Position numbers and translations under genes: made by a program. From the NCBI GenBank assembly GCA_033064195.1, contig JARBJD010000242.1:1-64000 (forward strand): DNA of 64,000 bases, read 5' to 3'. Positions 34,701 through 46,155 of the stretch are shown piece after piece. The stretch comes from Blattamonas nauphoetae. Lineage: Eukaryota > Preaxostyla > Oxymonadida. The number at the start of each line of letters is the position of its first letter. Position 1 is the stretch's first letter. The notes beneath the pieces are model-generated. The model ran no database searches and was not told the DNA's origin. It saw only the letters and a list, made by a program, of their open reading frames with translations.

Positions 34701-35376
34701 AGGCTGCTGTGTGTGAATGCGGATCTGATGGAACAAGTAGCGAACGGACAGATCTCGAAGTCAATAATCATGAGCGACGAGAGCAACAGTTTGTTCATTT
34801 CCTTCCTTTCTTCTCCTCTCCCTCCCATCCTTTCTCTTCATCCTCCCCTCTCTCCTTCCTCCTCTTCTTCATCTCTCCTTCATCTTAATCATCTCTCTCC
34901 TTCCTCTTCATCCTCTCTCCTTTCCCTCCTTTCTCTTCATCCTCTCTCCTTTCTCTCATTTTCCTCCTCTCTCTTCCTTTTCAGCTGTTTGGGACGAAGC
35001 CGTGCAACGTCAGACCTTCCTCGATCTGAATGCCGCTGTGTCCTACGCTGGCCAACACACAAAGATCTTCCGAACGTGCTACTCGTTCTTCGAACAGAAC
35101 AGACACTCCGCTGTGGCTGACCGGAAGGACAAGACAGACGAGCCGCAAGTGAAGGGAAGAGAGGAGTTGGGTGTTGTTCAAATTCTGGACGAAAGAGTGA
35201 AGGAGGCTCTTCATGTGGAGATTGTGAAGCTGCGGGAGTGGGAATTGGAGCCGTACAAGCCCAAGAAGGAGACAAAGAAGAAGAAAAAGAAGCGGGCAAC
35301 CTTAGGTGGCAAGAGGGCAGATTTAGATCGAGAGAAAGAAGAGATCAGGAAGGGACTCTCAAAGGAAAGCGATTAA
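25707..35376 (+). CDS. Giant spliced gene, about 2,996 aa, possibly RME-8/DNAJC13-like
   Basis: I built an eight-exon model with GT-AG introns in phase: 25707-26018, 26074-32764, 32879-33218, 33280-33633, 33738-34096, 34138-34266, 34375-34788 and 34985-35376. The start is MKNGEGVSTFTQKK; the end is a lysine-rich tail. Most of the protein looks like helical repeats broken by long Ser/Pro-rich linkers. Three things recall the endosomal J-protein RME-8: ALWSGALTWIL followed by LRDCYRDLFFLLCSPSA then DILRNIFPKALI, and scattered IWN-like motifs (SPVLVWGENDRREIPRR near 28.24 kb; VWDEAVQRQTFLDL near 35.0 kb). No J domain HPD was found, and it is longer than RME-8 (about 2,250 aa in animals). If right, it would act in endosomal sorting. 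The gene model is much surer than the name. Confidence 0.8.
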
Positions 35377-35491
35377 ACTATTCAGTGTTCGACATATTTA
35401 CTACTTTCTATGTGGTCATTGTTTTCATTTCTTGTATTGTTCATTCTTCATCGTCCCGGAAAAAAATTATGAGTTGAATTAAGATCAAAAA

Positions 35492-37098
35492 TTATAACGA
35501 ATTAAGCTGTTCTCGCGCTTTCTCCTCCCTCTTTAGCGTCTTTTTCAGGCGCTCGATGAGTTCCTCCTCTTTCCGTCGGAGTTCTTCGAGCTGCCTGCGT
35601 TCCTCCTGCTCCTTCTTTTCCAGGGCGATTATTTCCTCTTGTGTCCTCTTATGAGTCTCTTCTTCCTTTTTCTGCAGTTCCTTCCTTCGATGCTCTGCCA
35701 TTTTCTGCTGTTCTTCGCGCAACCGCCGAGCCTTTTCCTGTTTCTCGGCCACCACTGTGAGTTGGTACTCTCGCACCTGCTCTGCATGTTGACGCGACAA
35801 TTCCTTTTCTTCTTCCACTTGTTTCCGTCTTTGGTTGATGATTTCTTCTTGTTGTTGCTGAATGAGTGATGATGACGGATGGAAAAGGTGACAAATCGTG
35901 AGAGGAAGAATTTGATGAGAGAAATGAGGAAGAAGGAGGCACACCTGTAGTTCTTGTTTCTTTTGTTCCCTCTCTTCGATACGCCGCTTCCCCGTGTCTT
36001 GATTTTTCTTTCCTCTCGTTTGTTCGGCCTTCTCTCTTGCTTTTCGCTGTTTCTGGGCTTCCCTTTGAATTTTTTGTTTTGCTTCAGCCTGTTTGAGGAT
36101 ATTCTGTTCAGCCGAAGCAGAACTTTCATGCTCTCTCTCCAGTTTTTTGATTCTCATTTTCAGCATTTCGATATCACTGTGAATAATCTGAGTTCGAGTC
36201 TGTGCAATTATTTTCTGCTGAAGGAGACCGTCTCCTGACGTTTTTGTCGATGCTCTCGATCGTGCAAGGCTGAGTCAAGAAAAACAGGCGTTTGACAGAA
36301 AAGAGTGAGTTAGGATGAGGGTATTGACAAATCACAACGATAGCATAGATTAAGAAAGAAACAGGAGAAATGTGAAACAATCTGTTTTCAGACCTGTCCG
36401 TCTGCGATGGAGGAGGAAGATCATCTGTTTCGAGAATGGACGGTTGGAGAAGATATTCCGTTTTTCTGGACTTCTGCGTAGAACTCAAAGAAGATTCCGG
36501 GGATTTACGGCGATGTTTGTGAGGTTTAGCCTTCCTGAGAACGTTATAAACGAAGAAGAGAGACGGTTGTGGTGATGCATTCGGATTTGACTTCTTTTCT
36601 TGCTTTGAATCCTTTTTCGGTGATGTTTTGGGGTTAGCTGGTTTTTGTTTGGCTTTTATCGGCATTGTAGGATCCTTTGATTTCTTTGCCTTGGCTTTGG
36701 ATGGTTGCTTTTTTGGCTTTGGCGTTGCTGCCTCACTTGGGGGTTCTGACCCGGATTCTTGTTCACTACCAGATTTGGATCCTTCAGAACCTCCCTGATC
36801 TCCCTCATTATCGTCTTGTGTTCCATCATTGGTCAATTGAGGTTCTTGTTGAGATGGTGGTTCGGTACTCGTGGGATCTGAGAAAAAAAGTCAAATCACA
36901 CAGATAATGCTGAAGATTGTTCATACCAGCTCCGTCATCCTGAGTCAAACAAAAAGTATACATTGTGAAGCAGAGAGAGCGTATGAGAGAAGAAAGCGAG
37001 ATCATGCGTTAAGAAAAAGAATTTGGACAAAACTATGAGAAGAAAAGAACATTACATACGTATCCAAAGCCACCAGAAGGGTCACCTTCTTCTGACAT
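35492..37098 (-). CDS. Lysine-rich coiled-coil protein, 408 aa, five exons
   Basis: The minus-strand model keeps phase: exons 37098-37060, 36939-36927, 36877-36394, 36269-35945 and 35857-35492, with introns of 120, 49, 124 and 87 bp. Exon 2 is a 13-nt microexon. The protein starts MSEEGDPSGGFGYDDG. It has an acidic Ser/Gly/Glu-rich head, a Lys/Pro/Ser-rich basic middle (KKQPSKAKAKKSKD) and a C-terminal coiled coil of about 230 residues rich in Glu, Lys, Gln and Arg. Such a layout suits a cytoskeletal, nuclear or RNA-associated protein, but I recognise no family. Its 3' end faces that of the giant gene, 115 bp away. Confidence 0.75.
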
Positions 37099-37273
37099 TA
37101 CAAGCTATCGTCGTCCAACAGATGACAATATTGAATGCGGGTCGATCTTGTTCAAAAAAATAGAAATATCTCAAATGTTGTGATAAATAAAGAATTGGTT
37201 GTAACATGTTGATATCAAACAAAAAATGACGAAATTAAGAAAAAATAACAGTGAAATTAAGTGAAATTCCGCT

Positions 37274-39441
37274 CTATTTGAATCTTCCGCTAGGAACAAA
37301 AGATGGAGCATCCAACCGAAACGACGCCTCAGGGTTCGGGAGGAGAGCATCACCACTGAAATACGGAAGAGGGCCAGCAGGCTCGGGGAGAGGGATGGAA
37401 TCAGTCCTCAGCGGCCTCTTTTTGAACGGGCAGTCGCGCATGACGTGTCCTGTCTGGTTGCAGTGGAAGCAGATCCTCTGATCTTCGTTTGGACAGTCGC
37501 GTGAGTGATGTCCTGGTTGCCCACATTTGTAACACGAGGTTCGATCAATTCGGGATCCAACATTTTGGGGAGATGAAAGGTGGAGCGGGCATTGGTCAAA
37601 AGAGTGGCCTGGCTGTCCACATTTGAAGCAGTGCACGACACTCGCGGGCGGAGGGTTTTTGGCACCGAAATATGGTCTTTTCTGGAGGAAGGACGGGAGA
37701 GCTGATGTGGTGGTGTATTGAGGAGATAGGGCAGTGGCTTGAAGGGAGACAAGAACGGGGTCGTGCTGGACGAAGCGGGCCCACTCTTCTGGCGAGAGTT
37801 GGAGGAGAAGTTGGGAGAGTGAGGTGTTGCCAATACTCATCAAGTTCTCCATCATCGTTGCTTCTGTTCCAGTTTTTTGGGCAAACAGTTGCATCTGAGT
37901 GTAGATCACGTTGTCATCAAGTCTGATTGCCGGCAGGCGGGGACCGGGTGTTGCTGGTTGGGGAGTGACGCGCGGGGGAGGTTCAGCGATTAAGGGTTGA
38001 TGGGGAACAGTGACATAGTCGAGCTCATTGCTTGGCGTGTCCTGTTTGGATGATTGTGGGTGGGGGACGAAGCCAGACGGGATTTCGGGGTGATTCTTGT
38101 TGGGATGAGCTGACACGTCTGAGGAGTCGGTGGAATGAGATTTTCGAGAGGAAGATTTCGATGGATGAGGAGATGTTGTGGGGGGCTCAGAGACACTTGA
38201 TAGCGGCGATTGGTGCGTCGATGTTTTTTCGATCTTTTTCTTCTCTGGGGGACGGAATGAGGGAGCATCAACGGCGGAAAGCAGAGATTCTCGGGATGCT
38301 GTATTCTCAACAGGCATTGGGGGAGTGAAAAGAGCTAACGACGAGATGAAACTGTGGGGATGCTGTGCGAGCCCAATATTCGAGCCTAAGAACGAGTCCT
38401 GTTGCGGAAGAATGGGCTGCAGAGACGTCAAGTCGTGGAGAGTGTCGCTGGGGGAGAGTGGAGAGTATGTTGCAAGTGGATCGCCAAATGAGCCGATGTT
38501 TCCATCCGAGAGAGAGAATGACGAGAGCGAAGACGGCTGGCTGAATTCAAAAGAAGCTGATGCCGATTGTTGATGTTGAAATTGGACAGAAGAGATATCA
38601 AAGGGCGAGAGAGGCGAACCAGTGAGATGTGATGACAAGGCGCCACTGTCAGGAATGGACTTGTCCCTTTCGGAGAAGGTAAGGATGTCAGACGAGATTG
38701 AGGAGGGAAACAGGCTCATATCAAAAGATTGGCCCGAGAGAGACATATGAGAATACCCGAATTGCTGTGTGGGAGGGTGTGGGAAGGCTGATTCGAGGAC
38801 GATGTCTGTAGAGGTTGTATCAGGCGATAAAAACGGTTTATCGCTCGGAGGAAGGGATGGTGGGAGTGCCATAATCGGGTGTCGATGATTATGCGAACGG
38901 GAAAGCGAGGAAGACACGGAGGGATCTTGTTTGAGTGATCGGGATTGTTTGTGTTGGGTGGATGGTACTGACTGTGTAGACGCCGGAGATGAATCTGCGC
39001 GGTCAGTTGAAGGGAGGACAGGCGGGAGAAGGGGAAGGCTCATTTGCATCTCGTCCAGAGAGGGGTTCGATGAGTGAGACTGGTTGTGTCGGATAGCGTC
39101 GTCAGAAGTGCGAGTCGAGAGAGGTGGGCTGCTTTTTGGGACAAGAGAAAATGAGGTAAGTTCTGTGAAATAAGAGAGATTCACAAGGTCTTGAAGAGAA
39201 AGACGTGGCAAACCTGGAAGAATGAAATCTGGTTGTTGAGATGAGAGTGGATGATGTTGAGGTGGAGAGAGTGAAGTGGGGATCGGTGAGGATGATAGAT
39301 GAATGTCAAGTGGTTCGCTCTGAGAAAAAGAGAATGGTGGAGGTCGATTGTTGATATTGTTTGTTAGAAGAAGAGGAGAGAGCAAACTTCGCGTGTAAGA
39401 TCGTCTTCAATGAGAACATCTTCTTCAACCAAAGAATTCAT
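37274..39441 (-). CDS. Protein with three C-terminal CCHC zinc knuckles, about 699 aa
   Basis: Two exons fit: 39441-39388 (MNSLVEEDVLIEDDLTRE) and 39319-37274, with a 68-bp intron. The first 500 residues are Ser/Pro/Gln-rich and low in structure. Near the C terminus lie three classic knuckles of the CX2CX4HX4C type: CFKCGQPGHSFDQC, CYKCGQPGHHSRDC and CFHCNQTGHVMRDC. Proteins of this kind (CNBP/Gis2, and some splicing and translation factors) bind single-stranded RNA or DNA. The region before the knuckles has a helix (EEWARFVQHDPVLVS). No protease, reverse transcriptase or other gag-pol partner lies nearby, so I treat it as a host gene. Confidence 0.8.
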
Positions 39442-39681
39442 GGTTGATATAATCGACCCCTTCCTGTTTGATCAATTTGCTTCGGATCATCCCATCAACT
39501 CAATCGCTCTTCAAATCACTTCCCAATCTGATGATACTACATCTCACAATGGCACCAAATTCCTTACAATTTCGTGGTATATCGGGATCAAAAATATGTG
39601 GTGAATAGAACCCGAAACTGAAGCTCACAAAGAATGATTTAAGATCATACAAATGAAGAGACGAAACGAAAACTGCAGGTC

Positions 39682-40413
39682 CTAACATATATCAAAATAT
39701 GGAATGACAAGGTCATAATCCGAAGGCTGCAAAACAACATTGTATTTCACCTTCTGGAGGAACATGATCTCCGACTCGTTGAGAACTTTCAGCGGAACGT
39801 TGAAAGTGTATGACCACCAACTATTGTTGTATGGCACGTCCCGCGTCATTTTGATCGTGATCATCAGGTTGCAAAGAAAGAATGTTCCGATATTCTGCTC
39901 AGTCAAGCAAGGATGACCAGCATTGACTGTGTCAAATTGTTCGGCTTGAACGAAGTTATAAATCAGAAAGAGAGCAATTATTGCTTCACTAACCTGAAAG
40001 TCAGTTCGGTCCCGAACGAAGCGAAGCATATGCGTCAGCCTGTAGACAAATTCGGGCTTCACTTCTTCAGACAGGTTCAGAACGGGGAGGTGCTCCACTA
40101 ACAGCATGTAAATCCCGCTAACGAATGTGCTGATCTGCTCGTTTGTCATAACATCATTGGTGAAGACCTGTGGGTGAACTGAGGACTCCGTGAACTCCGG
40201 TGTGGATTCCGGGAGATCACTCCTTTTCTTGGTGTCAGAATGAAAATTTGAGAAGATATCAAGTGAATCAAAAGAGTTGCATCGTTTCTGCCGATTTCTG
40301 TGCGGCTGTAACATAGTTGTCAAACAGGGTGGAGTAAGCAGCGTTTCGGTGGTGAGTGCGATAAGTCGCGATTTGGAGAGAGATAGGGAGGGTTTTGAGA
40401 TTCGAGTGGCCAT
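39682..40413 (-). CDS. PHO80/PCL-like cyclin, 243 aa
   Basis: Starts MATRISKPSLSLSKSR; a disordered Ser/Thr-rich N terminus of about 95 residues precedes a single cyclin box. Within the box are FVYRLTHMLRFVRDRTDFQV, the conserved GTFFLCNLMITIKMTRDVPYNNSWW pattern (quoted here in part only as GTFFLCNLMI and DVPYNNSWW), and LKVLNESEIMFLQKVKYNVVL. This is the layout of the P/U-type (Pho80, Pcl) cyclins, which activate a Pho85/CDK5-class kinase. The protein ends soon after the box, as in short family members. An intron near the 5' end is possible but not needed. Confidence 0.82.
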   Translation of the reverse strand: MATRISKPSLSLSKSRLIALTTETLLTPPCLTTMLQPHRNRQKRCNSFDSLDIFSNFHSDTKKRSDLPESTPEFTESSVHPQVFTNDVMTNEQISTFVSGIYMLLVEHLPVLNLSEEVKPEFVYRLTHMLRFVRDRTDFQVSEAIIALFLIYNFVQAEQFDTVNAGHPCLTEQNIGTFFLCNLMITIKMTRDVPYNNSWWSYTFNVPLKVLNESEIMFLQKVKYNVVLQPSDYDLVIPYFDIC

Positions 40414-41447
40414 TTTTGAATGAAAACTGAGAGAGTAAACGAAATAGTGTAAGATGGGAGGAATGTCCTTCCGGATATGTCAAATGACTTTTCGGAGTTT
40501 GGACTCCATAACAAATTTGGTCAGAATGCTTCGGCGATGGATCGGACTTTTCAGAGGGATATGATGGGAGAGATGCCCTAGAAATCATCTACATACAACG
40601 ACAAGAATAACCCAAGCCACAGTGAAGGGAGAGGAGGCACAAAGTTCCAGTTGATGGGTTGTGGCAGTCAGCTGGAGTCTCTCCTCTTTTCTGCCAAGTA
40701 TGGGCATGTTGATGTGTGTCTGTGTGTGGTGGAATACGTCACCATTTTGGATATCATCATTTTCTGCTTTCTGCCCGATGTCCATTTCTTCGTCCGAAAT
40801 GGACTCTTTCCATCTCGGTTTTGAAATCACATCTTAGTCGGCCAGATCAATAATGATTTTTGATGAACTTGATTTCACAGAACTGTCTTCGCGCAAGATA
40901 TTCCAATCGATCAAGAATCCTGTCAAATTCGACTATGACGAAAAACAAATCCAAACGCATCATTATGGGGGTGGAAATGGTCCAAAATGCATTTCTCCAA
41001 ATGTTGGCATGGATTAAATTCTGTGAACACACAGATTCAAGATTCATTCAGAAAGGCATTTCACTTCGACCGGATCGTGGTGAAGGTGGGAGTATGAGGA
41101 ATGAGGAAAATTTAAAAGGGTGGTTGTATTGGCGGTTTGATCAATGCACTCGGCAATATCAATTCATTCGAGACGGTAGAGTTTGAGAGACAGCACATCT
41201 TCTGAAGCTGCGATATCTCCGGAAAATGGTCGAGAAATGACCTTCAATGATATCCTATCATAGATCGAAATGATACTTTGTCGTTGGTGTCTTTCATAAG
41301 TGGTAAACCCCGTCTGGTTGATTTGAAAAGGGATCCGTCCATAGAAGGACATTTTTTCTGCCACTTTACACACATTTGTTGTGCTAACCATCGTCAGTAC
41401 CTTCATTTTTCGCCGACAGCCCCAAACTCAATTTCGAATACAAATCG
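40414..41447. other. Intergenic stretch between cyclin and P-loop gene
   Basis: Short frames only. One on the plus strand at about 40,854 (MIFDELDFTELSSRKIFQSI) reads like a hydrophilic N terminus but stops after about 50 codons. No motif supports a gene. Confidence 0.3.
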
Positions 41448-43931
41448 ATGCTTCAATTTCTGAGTGATCGTTTTCAATCAATGTTCACCAAAACCATACC
41501 TCTTCGCATCATTGCAACTCCAAAAGAGGAAAGGGTTCGTACTGTAAGAATTCCTCGACCAGACACAATCAGAGGATTGTACAGTGCATTAGCAAACGCA
41601 CTGAAAGTAGAACCTCAAGATCTCACTCTCCTGTTTCCATCCATCCCCCCACGAGACACCAACGTTCGAAAACCATCTCCCGGAACAACAAGATCAGGAA
41701 TTGTCACCGCTAATGCCAATGATGTCGATGGTACGCGGTGGAAGAGTCTGGTTGGCGAGTCGGGATGCAAATATACGTTCGATGTGAAGGTGGATAAACT
41801 GCTGAATTGTTGGCCGACTCTTGACGATGGGTCTGGCATGGCGCCAATCACTGTGATCAGCTTATCAAAAGGCTTCTGCTCCCAAATTCACATCAATGAC
41901 TTGGAGCTCAGACGAACATTGAAGAAACTGGATATGATGTTCCAGTTGTATTACACGAAGCCTGAACAACGTTGTATCAAGTTACCAGCTACTGAAAGAT
42001 ATTCAGTCAAAGAACATACTGTTTATGTCCGAGAGTGCTGGGATGTCTTTGCCAGGGGTATTATCCAGAAAATCACAAAAATGTACAAATTAACACCATC
42101 AACACAACATCCGAATCCGAATTTTCCACTTCTGCCCGAAAATGAGGACCAGCCAGACAGACTCACTCAAGAGGAGATCGATGCTGTCCCGCCGGATCTA
42201 TTTCATTCAATTCGACAGGCTCCTGATTGGATTGAAACCACACAGCTCATGGAAAGATTTGAAAGAAGATTGTCTGAAGATGACGACATCAGACACGTTT
42301 TCCTGAATGGTCAGCCCGGAACAGGAAAATCGCAGATGTTGGTGTATTTAATCTATTGTCTGATGCACTCTTTGGAGAAAGTGGTGTGTTTTCGGGATCT
42401 TTTCATGTTGCCAGGCCATCTTATTCACTCCAATCGAAAAATCAGAAGTGATCACGATCCTGATTGATCACACAAGTCCAACGACCCCAATCAGTGTTCG
42501 AATACACAAATCAACATTTCCAGAAGACACGTTCATTAATGGCTTTGATAATGTGGTCCGAATTGTGGATTCCGAAAACCCATTCAAGAATCCGAAGATG
42601 TCCGAATTCTTCACCGTCTTTACCGCCTCTCCGAGCACATTCACCAAATTTGGTGATGAAATCAGCAAAATCCCGTTCCGATTGGACCTTATATACCCCC
42701 TCTGGAGAAAGAACGAATTCCTGACGATGATGGTTCGTTTGGGAAAGACGGATCCTCGTTTCTGGCGTCACGAACTATCCGTTCTGCAGATAGGTGAGAT
42801 ACATCCGTTGGTGGTCCCTTTTCTGGGGGCATCTGGAGAATACATCCCTAATCCAGCCGATAGAGAGCAAGCCTCCGTGATGATGAACGTGATCGACGTG
42901 TTTGGACTGACACAGCGCATACTCGGGTCTTTTGTGGGTGGTGAGTTCATCGACTTGAGGAAAGCATTGAAATTTTGGAACTTCCTGCCAAGTCTTCATT
43001 TCAATGAGATGCCAGTTGCTCCTCTCACCTTCGTGGAAGGAAACGACAAACCAATCAGCTTGTTTGCGACAAGACTTCTGGCAGCGCTGAATACATTGGA
43101 GTCAGCACATTGTCTCGAAATCATGCACAACAGGGAACTGGAAGAGGGATTGAGGGAACGGATGCTCAAATTGAAAGTGAACGTTGAACTATTGATCTCA
43201 CATGCGGAGTTCACAGTGTATTCAGCAATGCCCAACCAGTTTCATTCATTCAAGCTTCGACTTCCAGTGATTGAGCATCAAACGAAAACGGAGGATGTAA
43301 TTCTGTCCCTTGAACCGACAGCCTTCGTAATTGAAAGCAACGTGCTCTACAGTGGACCAACCAACGAAGCAGGACACCAACCGAACAGCAGCACTTGGAC
43401 TGGGATCCATTCATTCGTCTATCTCCAAGAAGCACTCTCAGAAGAACCCAAAATACATGCAACACTGTTCTCATCGATGCGATACGAGACAAGATCGCCA
43501 GCCAACAGAATGTCGAAAGAGAGGTCATTGTTGTGTTCTTCATCTGGATTGTCCTCGCTGAGCATGTGAGCTCCTTTCGGAATGTGATGCCGCGTGAAGA
43601 TCTCTCAACCCATCTGCCTTTCAACACTGGAGTGGTTTCGGTCAGCGATCTCCTCCCCACCGAGTCGTCCGATTGCAGAGACATCCGTGAAATTGACATT
43701 GTGGGATTGAGAGAAATGAGACAATTCTACGTGACTTCGGCTGAGTTCATCGATTGCTTCAAAGGACCGGCCTTCAGATCTCCTCTGCCCACTCTGGACA
43801 ACTCTATTGTTTGTGATCCAGCCTCGACAACATCCTCCAACTTGTCTGAGTTCGTCGCCTCTTTGGAGAACAAACATCTGAGCAACCTCCAGCCCTCCTC
43901 TGTCCAATCTGGACAGTTTTCTTGTTTCTAA
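41448..43931 (+). CDS. Crinkler/RHS-type protein: ubiquitin-like head plus P-loop NTPase
   Basis: The N terminus (TIPLRIIATPKEERVRTVRI then LYSALANALKVEPQDLTLLF) looks like the ubiquitin-like header of Crinkler-RHS proteins. A Walker A loop follows in HVFLNGQPGTGKSQMLVYLI, and later VVRIVDSENPFKNPK and FTVFTASPSTFTKF, a place where this class has a conserved TSP-type motif after Walker B. The C-terminal part has NVLYSGPTNEAG. Members occur in oomycetes, trypanosomatids and other protists, often as effectors or in genome conflict, and carry a C-terminal nuclease-like domain that I cannot confirm here. The frame is not continuous over the whole span; short introns or decay would explain it. Confidence 0.55.
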
Positions 43932-44137
43932 ACTGGCCTCCGAGAAACCGTACATCTTCACAGAGGTTTTCGTCATGGAGAACGAAGATTCTGACTAAAC
44001 AATCAAATTCCTTCTTTCATGTCATCGTTTTGGTGTTTCTTTCGGAACATTTTCCAATGTAATTCTCACAAATGTGTCAGAATATTCACGATATCATGGA
44101 TCACCCTCTCTTGTCTCATGAATCAATATGATCCAAC

Positions 44138-44296
44138 CGAGTTGCGCAAAAATTTGGACACTTTTGATCGAATTCACCAGAATTTTGACACCTGACAAGT
44201 TCCACCAGAATTTGGACACTTTTGAGTTCTTAAAAACCAGAATTTGGACACCACCAGATCTTGGACACCTCCGGCTTCGGGGGTGTCCATTGATCA
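44138..44296 (+). repeat. Repeat module P, copy 1 (159 bp, iterated gtgtcca motif)
   Basis: Nearly identical in reverse complement to 53,616-53,774. It contains about five copies of a motif around ccagaatttggacac, then a stem-loop (ggacacctccggcttc...). The two copies start at cgagttgcgc and end at gatca. Possibly binding sites of a transposase in the end of an element. Confidence 0.85.
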
Positions 44297-44345
44297 TAGT
44301 CCCTCCACAAAACCGGCTTTAATATAAATAACCGGTTTTATTCGA
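44297..44345. repeat. Repeat module Q, copy 1 (aaccggtt palindrome)
   Basis: ccctccacaaaaccggctt then ataaataaccggtttta; shares ccctccacaaaaccgg and the palindromic arms with 47,405-47,448 in opposite orientation. Confidence 0.65.
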
Positions 44346-44589
44346 CTAGGCCCAGAATTTGAACAGTAATAGGGAAAGGATGTCTTCTTCGCTCTTCTTG
44401 ACTATTTGACAACTTCATTTTGAGAGAAAATTACATCGACATTTGATCTGAAATGTGTCTGACTCAAAAGTATGGGGAGATGAAATGAATGGATCGTATC
44501 AACTGGCCTTCAGGATTGCACTCTGGTTGTCCTGTCTGGGTGCCTGCCCAGCTGGCCGGGAGATGTTCGACCCAGTCTGGCTAATGCCC

Positions 44590-46030
44590 AGTGTTGGTGA
44601 GGACGACGACAGTGTCTTTGGTGTTGAGCGACTCTAGCTCGGCCGAACGTTCCTTCATCAGAAGCGCTGTATTCCTCGCCATCGTTGAAGGACTCCGAAG
44701 GGTCAGAGAAGGAACAGAACTTGTCCCGTTTTCTATCACCATCAGACATCCACACGCCCCCATCGATTTCGGAGTTGGGTGGAGAAGAAGAGGGAACAGG
44801 GAGGGAAGAGGCAGAAGCAGAGGAGGCGAGGGAACACCGCTCTTCGGTACAATCGTTCCCCCATCCCTCCTCTCTCGGCTTCCATCAAACAGGACCAGAG
44901 TTGGGGTAGGAGGGGAAAGATGAGGCTGCGCTGTTGGGGGGCCGATGGAGTCGGATTATGTGCGACTGCGAGAATGGAAGGAAGGGGATGGAGAGGACGA
45001 GAGTGAATCGGGAGAGAGCGTGCACCTTGTTCTGCGGAAATAGGTGATGGAGTTGAAAATGAGGTGCTCGTCAGACTCGTTGGAGCGGATTAGAGAAGAG
45101 TCGTCGTGGCGCGGAGATTGGGGAGATGTTGGAGACGAGAGCGTGTCGGATTGGTCTGGGTTCGAGAACGAGACGAGTGAGAGTGCGTCGTCGATCGGAG
45201 AGCAGACGTTTGAACTGACGTCGTTTCCGGCTGATCGGACGACTCGCAGCCGAACGACACCGAACATACCTCTGTGGCGGAAGAGGAAGCCGAAGCAGCC
45301 GGAAGAGACGCGGATCATTCTGAGTCTGGTTCAGCGCGATCGGAAGGTGTAGACAGCTACAGAAGTGCGGAAGAGGCAGAGCAGGTCTCCCATGCGAAGT
45401 GGGAGGGTGTGGTGGGAGAAGCGGAAAGAGAGAGAGGAGATCCTGCCTTAGCGTCGCTTTCAGCTTCCTCTGAAGGACATCGGGAACGTTGTGGCCGAAG
45501 TCTTCGAGTCAGGGCCAGATGCAGCGCGGTTTGGATCGACACCGCGTCGGTCGACAGTGTTGGGGAAGAGGGTGAGTGGGGGAGATGATACACTTCAAGT
45601 TGAACTGGCGCAGACTGATCAGTTCTCAGTGCAGACATATCGAACATACGAATTAGAAGAAGAGACCGTGAGAGATCAGGAGAGTTTGATGTCAGAGATG
45701 AAGAGGAACGTGAGACCACTCTCGTCGTTGGAGGGGAGAGAAGACGCTGGACAATGGGCGAGATGTGGACGGGGAGAGGAGGCAGAGGGCGAGGATACTG
45801 TGCGGATGGAGGGAGAGGACGAGTATGGAGCCAGACTGGACGAGACTGTCCATCCGCCCAGCCCGCCCTTCTTCCGCTCCGACACAGCAGAAACAGCTCA
45901 CCGAGAGTGGGCATCACAGCCAACACCGCAAGTTGTGTCTGCGCTGGACTCGCCGCAGTTCGCCACACCAGTGTCGAGCAGAAGGGGAAGCAAGAAGGAG
46001 AATGAAGGAGAGATGGAAGACACTCTGTGA
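44590..46030 (+). CDS. Hypothetical acidic protein, several exons, limits uncertain
   Basis: Plus-strand frames read like one hydrophilic protein in pieces: LKDSEGSEKEQNLSRFLSPS and GGEEEGTGREEAEAEE near 44.7-44.8 kb, SSDSLERIREESSWRGDWGD and IPLWRKRKPKQPEETRIILS near 45.1-45.3 kb, then LPLKDIGNVVAEVFESGPDA and VELAQTDQFSVQTYRTYELE near 45.5-45.6 kb, ending SSRRGSKKENEGEMEDTL at 46,030. Introns must join them, but I could not fix all borders. The opposite strand also has a long frame (45,357-46,472) whose Ser/Pro-rich product I take to be a mirror. No family recognised. Confidence 0.4.
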
Positions 46031-46155
46031 ACTCTGTAGAGATCGAGGAGGTAGATGGATGGAAAGGGCAGCTTCTTCTGAGGCAGAGTGGCTGTAGAAT
46101 CTGAGCGAGTTGGAGCTTCGGTATTTGGTAAGCTTGTGATACTCTCTTCATTTTA

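Noticed and set aside
37274-39441. Zinc-knuckle protein as a retrotransposon gag
   Set aside because: No protease, reverse transcriptase, integrase or LTR nearby, and the gene is spliced like its neighbours; three knuckles also occur in host RNA-binding proteins.
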